From Bryobacteraceae bacterium (GTDB lineage: Bacteria; Acidobacteriota; Terriglobia; Bryobacterales; Bryobacteraceae), in the NCBI GenBank assembly GCA_041394945.1, contig JAWKHH010000002.1, positions 504,501 through 568,500 of the forward strand: DNA of 64,000 bases. The letters run 5' to 3'. The position numbers were made by a program, and so were the translations under genes. Position 1 is the first letter of the stretch. Each line of letters opens with the position of its first letter. Shown in pieces: positions 25,288 to 33,345 of the stretch. The notes beneath the pieces are model-generated. The model worked only from the letters and a program-made list of their open reading frames with translations, searched no databases and had not been told where the DNA came from.

Positions 25288-26072
25288 TTGAGTTCCCAGT
25301 GGTCGCCCCGGAAAGACGCGGCCCGCTCATCCCAGGTTGCGAACTTGCACGCCATTTGCCCCCCGTCGACGAGCAGCGTCGCCCCGGTGATATAGGAAGC
25401 CAGGTCCGAGGCCAGAAACGCCACTGCGTTGGCCACTTCCGACGGTTCACCGCCGCGCCCGAGCGGAATCGCCTTGAAGTAGTCGCGGATCACGGACGGG
25501 TCCTCGTAGGTCGACGCCGTGAGCCGCGTCCGGATCATACCAGGGCAGACGGCGTTTACCCGGATTCCGTGCACTCCGAGTTCGTTCGCCGCCGTGTGGA
25601 CAATGCCCAGCAGCCCCGCCTTCGAAGCGTTGTACGCCACCAGCCCCGCCTCGCCGTCGAACGAGTTCGTCGACGCGGTGAGCACGATCGCCCCGCGCCG
25701 TTGCGGCATCATCCGCGCCGCCGCCGCCTGCACCGTCTCGAACGCCGCCGTCAGGTTCAGCGAAATCGTGCGGTCCCAAACCTCGCGGGACGTCTCGCCA
25801 AGCTGCCGCACGATTGCCGTTCCTGCGTTCACCACCACGATGTCCGGCGCGCCCGTCTCTTCGAATCCCGCCTCGAGGGAGTCCCGCCGTGTCACGTCCA
25901 CCGCGCGCCCGCGCACCCCCACCGACGCGCCAGCCGCCGCCGGATTCTCGCGTTCCAGGTCGAAGATCCACACCGTTGCGCCGCATGCGGCGAGCATCTT
26001 GGAGCACGCCAGTCCGATTCCATTCGCGCCGCCGGTGACCACCGCCGTGCGTCCGTTCAGTTCGAGCAACAT
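25284..26072 (-). CDS. SDR family oxidoreductase
   Basis: 262 residues, classical short-chain dehydrogenase. NAD(P) motif VVTGGANGIGLACSKML; acidic D in WIFDLERENP suggests NAD(H) preference; NAGTAI; catalytic Ser in IVLTASTNSF; Tyr and Lys in VAYNASKAGLLGIVH; C-terminal LASDLASYITGATLLVDGG. It likely oxidises an alcohol or reduces a keto group on a small substrate. It overlaps the ankyrin gene by 4 bp, and is divergent from the RND pump with 71 bp between the two starts. Confidence 0.9.
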   Translation of the reverse strand: MLLELNGRTAVVTGGANGIGLACSKMLAACGATVWIFDLERENPAAAGASVGVRGRAVDVTRRDSLEAGFEETGAPDIVVVNAGTAIVRQLGETSREVWDRTISLNLTAAFETVQAAAARMMPQRRGAIVLTASTNSFDGEAGLVAYNASKAGLLGIVHTAANELGVHGIRVNAVCPGMIRTRLTASTYEDPSVIRDYFKAIPLGRGGEPSEVANAVAFLASDLASYITGATLLVDGGQMACKFATWDERAASFRGDHWELK

Positions 26073-26143
26073 CTCCCCAGTTTAAGTTGGCGCCGCGATC
26101 GTGACAGAATGGAGGTTAACCCCGCTCAACCTGGAAGGAGATC

Positions 26144-29100
26144 ATGCTCGGCAGCATTGTTCAGGCCGCATTGAAACAACGTGTAGTCGTCGTCGTCACC
26201 GCCGCCATCGCACTGGCCTTCGGAGTCGACGCGGCGCGGAAGCTCTCCGTGGACGCGTTCCCGGACGTCACCAATATCCAGGTCCAGGTGGCGACCGAAG
26301 TCCCCGGACGTTCGCCCGACGAAGTGGAACGTATCGTCACCATCCCGGTGGAGATCGGGATGACCGGTCTGCCCGGCATGACCGAGATGCGTTCGCAAAA
26401 TGAGCCCGGTCTCTCGATCGTCACGCTCGTCTTCACCGACGACACGCCGCTCTACTTCGCGCGCCAGATTGTCGCCGAGCGCCTCGGCGACGTGCGCTCC
26501 CGTCTCCCGGAAGGCATCAATCCCGTGCTCGGTCCCGTCTCCACGGCGCTGAGCGAGGTCTACCAATACACGCTCGAACATCCCACCGACGGCACGCGCG
26601 CGCTCACCAAGGAAGAACTCGTCGAACGCCGCATCGTGCAGGACTGGGTGGCCCGGCCGTTGATGCGCTCCATCCCCGGCGTCGCCGAAATCAACTCCAC
26701 CGGCGGATACGTCAAGCAGTACCAGATACTCGTGGACCCGTTCAAGCTCCGCTACTACGGGCTCACCATCCACGACGTCCACGCCGCGCTCGCCCGCAAC
26801 AACGCCAACTCGAGCGGCGGCCTGCTCCCCCGCGGTTCCGAGATCCTCCTCGTGCGCGGCCTCGGCCTGTTCAAGACGCTCGACGATATCCGCACCGTCG
26901 TTCTCAAGGAGGTGCGCGGCACCCCGGTCTACGTGCGCGACGTCGCCGAAGTGAAGCTCGGCGAAGAAGTCCGCTACGGCGCCGTGATCAAGGGCGGATA
27001 CACCGAAGCAGTGGGCGGCGTCGTGGCCATGATCGCCGGCGGCAACGCCAAGGAAGTCGTGGCCCGCATCAAGGACCGTGTGGTCGAGATCAACGCACGC
27101 GGAATGCTGCCCGACGGCCTCCACATCGTTCCCTACTACGACCGCTCCGAACTCGTCGACGCCGCCATCCACACCGTAACCAAGGTGCTCGAGGAAGGCA
27201 TCGTGCTCGTCGTGGTGATCCTCTTCCTCTTCCTCGGCGACCTGCGTTCGTCGCTCATCGTGATCGCGACGCTCCTGCTCACGCCCGGTCTCACGTTCCT
27301 GATGATGAACTACCTCGGCATGTCGGCGAACCTCATGTCGCTCGGCGGCCTTGCGATCGCCATCGGCCTGATGATCGACGGCTCCGTCGTCGTCGTCGAG
27401 AACGTCTTCTCCAAGCTCAGCCACAATCCGCGCGGCAACCGTTTCAAGATCGTCTATGAGGCGGTGATGGAAGTGGGCACGCCCGTGATCTTCGGCATCT
27501 GCGTGATCATCCTCGTCTTCCTCCCGCTGATGACGCTCGAAGGAATGGAAGGCAAGATGTTCGCGCCCCTCGCCTACACCATCGCTATCGCGCTCGCCAT
27601 TTCGCTCGTCATCTCACTGACTCTAACGCCCGTGCTTTCGATGATGATGCTCAAGGGAGGCGGTGAGCACGATACCCTCATGGTCCGCATGATCAAGCGG
27701 CCCTACACGGCCATCCTCGGCTGGGCCACTTCCCACGAGAAGACCACCGTCTTCATCGCGCTCGTGATTTTCGCCTGCGCCATGTCGCTGTTTCCGTTCC
27801 TCGGCACATCGTTCATCCCGGAACTCAAGGAAGGGACCATCTCGCCCGCCATGGACCGCGTGCCCAACATCGCGCTCAATGAATCGATCCGCATGGAGAT
27901 GGGCGCCATCCAGGACCTGTTGAAGGTCAAGGGCGTGAAGGAAATCGTCTCCCGCCTCGGCCGCGGCGAGTCCCCCGTGGACCCGGCCGGCTACAACGAA
28001 AGCGACATGATGGTGCAACTCGAGCCGCAGGAGAAACGCGGCGAACGAACCCAGGACATGATCGCCGACGAGATCCGCGAGATCGTCGCCCGCCTCCCCG
28101 GCGTCAACCTCGTCATGGCGCAGCCCATCTCGGACCGCGTCGACGAAATGGTCACCGGCGTCCGCGCCGACCTTGCCATCAAAATATTCGGCGACGAACT
28201 CGACACGCTCGTCTCCAAGGCTGCCGAAGTCGCGCGCGTCGCCCAAACCGTTCGCGGCGCGGCCGATTTCAAGATCGACCGCATGCTCGGCCAGCAGAAC
28301 ATGAACATCACCATCGATCGCGAGGCCATCGCCCGCTTCGGCCTCAACGCGTCCGACGTGCACGATGTCATTGAAGCCGCCGTCGCCGGCCGCGCCGCCA
28401 CCGAGATCTACGAGGGCGAACGACGCTTCCAGGCCGTCGTCCGTTTCCCGGAGCATCTTCGATCGAGCATCGGCCGCATCGGCAACATCCTGCTCAAAAG
28501 CCCCACCGGAGCCCAGATCCCCATCGCCAGCCTCGCCCGCATCGAGCAGCGCGAAGGGGTCTCGCAGATCAAGCGCGAGATGGCCAAGCGCCGCATCGTC
28601 GTCGGCGTCAACGTGCGGGACCGCGACCTCGGCGGCTTCGTCGCCGAAATGCAGCGCAAGATCACGTCGCAGGTTCAATTGCCGCCCGGCTACTACTACG
28701 AGTGGGGCGGCCAGTTTGAGAACATGTCGCGCGCCCGGCGCCACCTGATGATCATCGTGCCCATCACCATCGCCGCCATCTTCTTCCTCCTGTTTCTCTT
28801 GTTCGGGTCGCTGCGCTTCGCCATGCTGATCATCATGGTGCTTCCGTTCGCCTCCATCGGCGGCGTCGTCGGCCTCTACGTCAGCGGCGAATATCTCTCG
28901 GTGCCGGCGTCGGTCGGCTTCATCGCGCTATGGGGCATCGCCGTGCTGAACGGCGTCGTGCTCGTCTCTTACATTCGCAGCCTCCGTGAAGCCGGCGTCG
29001 AGCAAAGGCGCGCCATTCAGGAAGGCGCCAAGCTCCGCTTCCGTCCCGTGATGATGACGGCCACCGTCGCCGCCCTCGGCCTCGTCCCGTTCCTGTTCGC

Positions 29101-29281
29101 CACCGGACCCGGATCCGAAGTCCAGCGCCCGCTCGCCGTGGTTGTGATCGGCGGCCTCGTCAGTTCCACCATGCTCACGCTCATCGTCGTACCCGTACTC
29201 TATCGGTTCTTCGAAGGCCGTGAGTCCGGCTTCGGCCTCGGCGGCGAGACCGTTCCCGAGGCTGGCGTCGTCGCCGAATAG
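26144..29281 (+). CDS. CusA/CzcA-family heavy-metal RND efflux pump, inner membrane subunit
   Basis: 1045 residues, full-length RND permease of the HME class: N-terminal helix, DAFPDVTNIQVQVATEVPG, VERIVTIPVE, PGLSIVTLVF, and the TM4 motif GLAIAIGLMIDGSVVVVEN with the proton-relay Asp. After the second porter domain, TM segments end LTLIVVPVLYRFFEG. It exports divalent or monovalent metal ions (e.g. Zn, Co, Ni, Cu, Ag) together with an adaptor and an outer membrane channel. Neither partner is encoded next to it. The ribosome binding site is excellent (GGAAGGAGATC before ATG 26144). The start leaves a 71-bp divergent region with the SDR gene. Confidence 0.92.
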   Translation: MLGSIVQAALKQRVVVVVTAAIALAFGVDAARKLSVDAFPDVTNIQVQVATEVPGRSPDEVERIVTIPVEIGMTGLPGMTEMRSQNEPGLSIVTLVFTDDTPLYFARQIVAERLGDVRSRLPEGINPVLGPVSTALSEVYQYTLEHPTDGTRALTKEELVERRIVQDWVARPLMRSIPGVAEINSTGGYVKQYQILVDPFKLRYYGLTIHDVHAALARNNANSSGGLLPRGSEILLVRGLGLFKTLDDIRTVVLKEVRGTPVYVRDVAEVKLGEEVRYGAVIKGGYTEAVGGVVAMIAGGNAKEVVARIKDRVVEINARGMLPDGLHIVPYYDRSELVDAAIHTVTKVLEEGIVLVVVILFLFLGDLRSSLIVIATLLLTPGLTFLMMNYLGMSANLMSLGGLAIAIGLMIDGSVVVVENVFSKLSHNPRGNRFKIVYEAVMEVGTPVIFGICVIILVFLPLMTLEGMEGKMFAPLAYTIAIALAISLVISLTLTPVLSMMMLKGGGEHDTLMVRMIKRPYTAILGWATSHEKTTVFIALVIFACAMSLFPFLGTSFIPELKEGTISPAMDRVPNIALNESIRMEMGAIQDLLKVKGVKEIVSRLGRGESPVDPAGYNESDMMVQLEPQEKRGERTQDMIADEIREIVARLPGVNLVMAQPISDRVDEMVTGVRADLAIKIFGDELDTLVSKAAEVARVAQTVRGAADFKIDRMLGQQNMNITIDREAIARFGLNASDVHDVIEAAVAGRAATEIYEGERRFQAVVRFPEHLRSSIGRIGNILLKSPTGAQIPIASLARIEQREGVSQIKREMAKRRIVVGVNVRDRDLGGFVAEMQRKITSQVQLPPGYYYEWGGQFENMSRARRHLMIIVPITIAAIFFLLFLLFGSLRFAMLIIMVLPFASIGGVVGLYVSGEYLSVPASVGFIALWGIAVLNGVVLVSYIRSLREAGVEQRRAIQEGAKLRFRPVMMTATVAALGLVPFLFATGPGSEVQRPLAVVVIGGLVSSTMLTLIVVPVLYRFFEGRESGFGLGGETVPEAGVVAE

Positions 29282-29416
29282 CACGCGCCCCCATCCGGCG
29301 CGCCCCGTTGTCAACGCACGCTGTCAACGCCCCCTTGCTCCCCGCTGGTGAATTGAATATACTTCACCAGATTCCGTTGCTGATTAGTAATAAATGAAAC
29401 GGAACTGGGGGCAAAC

Positions 29417-32400
29417 ATGAATCGACTTGTGCTTGCCGCCGCGCTATGCTGCGCCGCGGCTTTCTCTCAGATTGGAACTTCCACACTCACCGGCCGGGTC
29501 ACCGATTCCACCGGCGCCGTGGTCCCGGGAGTTCAGGTCACCGTGGTCCACACCGGCACCAACTTCACGCAAAACGCCGCCACCAACGACGAAGGACTCT
29601 ATCGCGTCCTCTCGCTCCAACCCGGCATCTACCGCGTATCGTTCGAGTCGCAGGGATTCAAGAAAGCGGTTCGTGAGAACGTGGAACTGCGCACCGGCGA
29701 CACGCTCGCCGTCGACATGACGATGCAGGTCGGCAACGTCAGCGAGTCGATCGAAGTGCAGGGCGGAGCGCAGTTGCTCGAAACCGAAACTTCCGCCACC
29801 GGCACCGTGATGAGCGGCAATGTCCTCTACGACATGCCCCTCTATCAGCGTTACATCAATTCCACGATGAACCTTGTGCCCGGCATGACCTCCGGCGGCT
29901 ACGCCTACGGAGGCTCGCTCGGCTCCTATCACCTCGCCGGGCAGCGCGCCGGCGCCATCGGCATCTTCGAGGATGGCGTCAACGGGAACGACCAACAGGG
30001 CGGCACCGAAACCATCAAGCCGATCCAGAACGCCGTCGCCGAAGTGAAAGTGCTCACCACGCTTCCCCCCGCCGAATACGGCCACTCCGCCGGCGGCGTG
30101 ATCAGCGTCGTGAAGAAGAGCGGCACGAATGAGCTGCACGGGATGGGCTCCTTCTACGGCCGCACCCGCAGCATGCAGCACCGCCTCTTCTACGACAAAC
30201 AGACCACCGCGCAGCTTGGCCAGGGCGTCTTCTTCATGCAGCCCGACGCCAATATCAGCGGACCCGTCTACATCCCCAAGGTCTACGACGGCCGCAACAA
30301 GACGTTCTTCTTTTTCGGATTCCAGAGGCTCCACGAGAAGAAGGCGGCGCAGGTTGACGCCACCACGCCCACCGCGGCGATGAAGAACGGCAATTTCAAT
30401 TTCGAAGGCGTCGCCAGTTCGAACCCGATTTACGATCCCGCCTCCACGCGCCGGGTGGGTGTCGAATGGTTCCGCGATCCCTTCCCCGGGAACGTGGTTC
30501 CGATCAACCGCTTCGATCCCGTGGCCCGCAACGTCATCGCCATCGATCCCTGGGTGGCCCCGACGCGCGGAGGCGCCAATGCCGCCGGCCCTAACGGCAA
30601 TCTCCTCGCCACCGAGTACGCCAAGGTGTTCTTCAACGACTACAACCTCCGAATGGATCACCAGTTCAATCCGAACTTCAAGGTGTATTTCTCCTGGACC
30701 CAGAACGACCAGAGCGGATTCGGGCGTCCCATCAATATCAAGGAAACGAACCCGGAATTCGACGCCTCCCAAGGCAACTGGTCGCCGTTCAATCAGAAGA
30801 ACGGGTCCATCGGCAAGACGTGGATCGTCTCGCCGGCGGTGGTTAACGACGCCCGGGTCGGCTACTACCGCCGGCTCAATCAAACCGTGGTCCCGTCGTT
30901 CAACGAGAACTGGGCGCAGAAGCTCGGCATCCCGAACGTGTCGGAATCGTTGATGCCCGGCTTCGGCGATAACAGCCGCTATTCGTCCAGTTCCATCTAC
31001 GGCATCTACGGAGCGACACCCAGCCGGCTGGTGAACGAAACCATTTCCTTCCGCGACGATCTTTCCTATATTCGCGGCCTGCACGCGCTGAAATTCGGAT
31101 ATGAACTGCTCCGTTTCCGCTTGAATTCGGCCATTCCGGCCAATCCCGTGAACTTCTCCTTCGCCAACGTCACCGCCGACTTGCAGACGAGCGGGCAGCC
31201 CGTGCCGAACACGGGCAATACGTTCGCCGGCTTCCTCACCGGCTACGTCGCCTCGGCGCAGTTCCGTTCGGAACTCACGAGTTGGCTTCCACGCTCCTCC
31301 ATCCACAGCTTCTATGTGCAGGACGACTGGAAAATCACACCGACTCTCACCGCCAACCTCGGCCTCCGCTACTCGAACGAAGCGCCATTCACCACCAAGT
31401 ACGGCCTGATGAGCAATTTCGATCCCACCGGCGTCGACTCTCTCACCGGCCGCCCCGGCGCCATCGTCCACCCCACCTCCGGCCTCAACAAACGCGACAA
31501 CAACAACTTCAATCCACGCGCCGGCTTCGCCTGGCATCCGCTAGAAAAGTGGGTCTTCCGAGGCGGCGTCGGCTTCTACACCGTGGATCTCAAATTCCCG
31601 GTGGGGCGCGGCCAGTACGACGAATACGTGGCTATCGCCAACCAGCAGCGCGAACCCGGCAACCCCACGCCGATCTACCGCATCAGCGCCGGCACGCCGG
31701 CCGAGTTCAATATCGTCAGCGGCGTGGCGCCGTTCAGCGGCGGCAACTATGGGGCCCGCAACGTCCAGTTCCGCGATCCGAACCTCCGCAATCCGTACGC
31801 TGCCAACTGGAACGCCAGCGTCCAGTACGAACTGAAGAAGGATTACCTCGTCGACTTCAGCTACCAGGGCTCGGCCGGCGTCGGTCTCGTCGAGCGTTGG
31901 GAGTTCAACACCTTCCCCATCGATTTCGGCGCCAACGAGCCCGCCCTTCGCAACGCGGCGTTCGCGGCGGCCCAGAACTACCGTCCCTTCTCGGCGTACG
32001 GCAACATTCCGATGCAGTCCAACTTCGGCCACTCCACGTTCCACTCCGGAACCGTGAAGCTCGAGAAGCGCTTCTCGCGCGGCATGTTCTTCAACGCCTT
32101 CTATACCTATTCGAAGGCCATCGACAGCCAGGACAACGACAACTCCGGCAGCGGCGTCGCGCCCCTCCAGAACCGCGGCCTCGAGAAAGGCCGCGCCGGA
32201 TTCGACCGCAACCATCGCTTTGTCGGCGTCGTCAACTGGGAACTGCCCATCGGCAAGGGCCGGCGGTTCGGCTCCGGGATGAGCACCATCGCCAACGCCT
32301 TGATCGGCGGCTGGGAGCTGAGCTGGATCCAGACCATCGAGTCCGGAAACCCGCTGACGTTCTCCTTCGCCAACAGTCCGAACAACTACTTCCCCACCTA

Positions 32401-32815
32401 CGCCGGAAGCCGCCGCCCGGACCTCGTCTCCCAGCCCGACTACGACTTCAGCAAGTGGAACAACGGCGGCCCCAATCGCTTCACCCAGCAGGCGCTCCCT
32501 GCCGTGGTCGACATCAACGCCTTCGCCTACCCGGCCGCGTTCACGGTCGGCAACTCCGGCCGCAACATCCTCACCGGACCGCGGCTCCTCTGGTCCCAGG
32601 TCTCGGCCCAGAAAAACTTCCGCGTCACCGAACGCATCAACGCTCAGCTCCGGTGGGACTTCCAGAACGCCCTGAAGACTTACAACTTCACCGGCCCCTC
32701 CACCACCGTCGACTTCCGCAACCCGCTCACATTCGGGAAGCTCGGCGCCGACCCGCGCACCGCCTCCCTCGGCGGTCAGCCGCTCATGAACCTCACCGTC
32801 ATGCTGCAGTTCTAA
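29417..32815 (+). CDS. TonB-dependent receptor 2 (Oar-like)
   Basis: 1132 residues. Signal peptide LVLAAALCCAAAFSQ; regulatory-like domain STLTGRVTDSTGAVVPGVQV and LYRVLSLQPGIYRVSFESQG; plug with LLETETSATGTVMSG and SAGGVISVVKKSGTNELHG; long barrel ending LGGQPLMNLTVMLQF with the terminal Phe needed for outer membrane insertion. A spacer GGGGGC precedes ATG 29417 as a weak ribosome binding site. A clear terminator follows (32846-32882). The upstream 135 bp contains AT-rich sequence at 29350-29400 suited to a promoter. Substrate unknown. Confidence 0.9.
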   Translation: MNRLVLAAALCCAAAFSQIGTSTLTGRVTDSTGAVVPGVQVTVVHTGTNFTQNAATNDEGLYRVLSLQPGIYRVSFESQGFKKAVRENVELRTGDTLAVDMTMQVGNVSESIEVQGGAQLLETETSATGTVMSGNVLYDMPLYQRYINSTMNLVPGMTSGGYAYGGSLGSYHLAGQRAGAIGIFEDGVNGNDQQGGTETIKPIQNAVAEVKVLTTLPPAEYGHSAGGVISVVKKSGTNELHGMGSFYGRTRSMQHRLFYDKQTTAQLGQGVFFMQPDANISGPVYIPKVYDGRNKTFFFFGFQRLHEKKAAQVDATTPTAAMKNGNFNFEGVASSNPIYDPASTRRVGVEWFRDPFPGNVVPINRFDPVARNVIAIDPWVAPTRGGANAAGPNGNLLATEYAKVFFNDYNLRMDHQFNPNFKVYFSWTQNDQSGFGRPINIKETNPEFDASQGNWSPFNQKNGSIGKTWIVSPAVVNDARVGYYRRLNQTVVPSFNENWAQKLGIPNVSESLMPGFGDNSRYSSSSIYGIYGATPSRLVNETISFRDDLSYIRGLHALKFGYELLRFRLNSAIPANPVNFSFANVTADLQTSGQPVPNTGNTFAGFLTGYVASAQFRSELTSWLPRSSIHSFYVQDDWKITPTLTANLGLRYSNEAPFTTKYGLMSNFDPTGVDSLTGRPGAIVHPTSGLNKRDNNNFNPRAGFAWHPLEKWVFRGGVGFYTVDLKFPVGRGQYDEYVAIANQQREPGNPTPIYRISAGTPAEFNIVSGVAPFSGGNYGARNVQFRDPNLRNPYAANWNASVQYELKKDYLVDFSYQGSAGVGLVERWEFNTFPIDFGANEPALRNAAFAAAQNYRPFSAYGNIPMQSNFGHSTFHSGTVKLEKRFSRGMFFNAFYTYSKAIDSQDNDNSGSGVAPLQNRGLEKGRAGFDRNHRFVGVVNWELPIGKGRRFGSGMSTIANALIGGWELSWIQTIESGNPLTFSFANSPNNYFPTYAGSRRPDLVSQPDYDFSKWNNGGPNRFTQQALPAVVDINAFAYPAAFTVGNSGRNILTGPRLLWSQVSAQKNFRVTERINAQLRWDFQNALKTYNFTGPSTTVDFRNPLTFGKLGADPRTASLGGQPLMNLTVMLQF

Positions 32816-32845
32816 CCGGCCTCGCCCGCCGCACCTTCCGCGCCG

Positions 32846-32882
32846 AAAGAGGTCCCGCTCCGCGTGGGGCCTCTTTTCTTTT
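32846..32882 (+). terminator. Rho-independent terminator behind TonB receptor 2
   Basis: AAAGAGGTCCC (32846-32856) pairs with GGGGCCTCTTT (32866-32876) around a GC-rich loop and is followed by TCTTTTG, a classical stem plus T-rich tail. Confidence 0.8.
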
Positions 32883-32927
32883 GCTCCCGCGCGATTTCCT
32901 TCGCTCCCCTGATTTTCTTCGCTCCCC

Positions 32928-32957
32928 TTGACACTCTACAGGAGCGTCGGCTAACCT
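32928..32957 (+). promoter_or_regulatory. Promoter of padR-ADOP operon
   Basis: A consensus -35 TTGACA (32928-32933), an 18-bp spacer and TAACCT (32952-32957) as -10. The -35 overlaps the first copy of the duplicated 17-mer at 32930, so a protein bound there would block RNA polymerase. Confidence 0.6.
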
Positions 32958-32990
32958 GGAGGAGTCTTCCCAAGACACTCTACAGGAGCG
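32930..32990 (+). repeat. Duplicated 17-bp element, candidate PadR operator
   Basis: GACACTCTACAGGAGCG occurs at 32930-32946 and, identically, at 32974-32990, a 44-bp period (about four helical turns). One copy overlaps the -35 hexamer and the other supplies the AGGAG ribosome binding site of padR. Inside each copy, CTCTACAGGAG is nearly self-complementary. The arrangement fits autorepression by the adjacent PadR dimer, possibly with looping. Confidence 0.6.
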
Positions 32991-32994
32991 GCTG

Positions 32995-33345
32995 GTGGCT
33001 CATTCTTCTTTCCACGGTTCCATCGATCTTCTGCAAGGAACGCTCGATCTTCTGATCCTCAAGGCGCTCTCCTTGGGAGCCATGCACGGATTCGGAGTCG
33101 CCCAACGAATCCAACAACTTTCCGCCGACGCCCTGCGCGTGCAGCAGGGATCGCTCTACCCGGCTTTGCACCGGCTGGAACAGCAGGCCTGGATACAGAG
33201 CGAATGGGGGCTCAGCGACAACAACCGCAAGGCGAAGTTCTACTCGCTCACCAGGGCCGGCCGCCGGCAGCTCGAATTGGAGTCCAAGAACTGGGAGCGG
33301 CTCTCGGCGGCGATCGGAATGATTCTCGTCGCCAAGGAGACCTGA
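32995..33345 (+). CDS. PadR family transcriptional regulator (ADOP-associated)
   Basis: 116 residues: LLQGTLDLLILKALSLGAMHGFGVAQRIQQ, VQQGSLYPALHRLEQQ and FYSLTRAGRRQLELE form the PadR winged helix and wing, and the C-terminal helix is short as in the acidobacterial PadR subgroup found beside orphan permeases. GTG start at 32995 with AGGAG at 32984-32988. The stop overlaps the permease start by one base (TGATG), so regulator and permease form one operon. The duplicated 17-mer upstream is its likely binding site. Confidence 0.9.
   Translation: MAHSSFHGSIDLLQGTLDLLILKALSLGAMHGFGVAQRIQQLSADALRVQQGSLYPALHRLEQQAWIQSEWGLSDNNRKAKFYSLTRAGRRQLELESKNWERLSAAIGMILVAKET

Noticed and set aside
26126..27424. 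432-codon minus-strand frame over the RND pump gene
   Set aside because: Antisense shadow with no motif; the plus-strand gene has full RND signatures and a ribosome binding site.
29444..31537. 697-codon minus-strand frame over TonB receptor 2
   Set aside because: Shadow of the receptor gene caused by codon bias; no start signal or domain.
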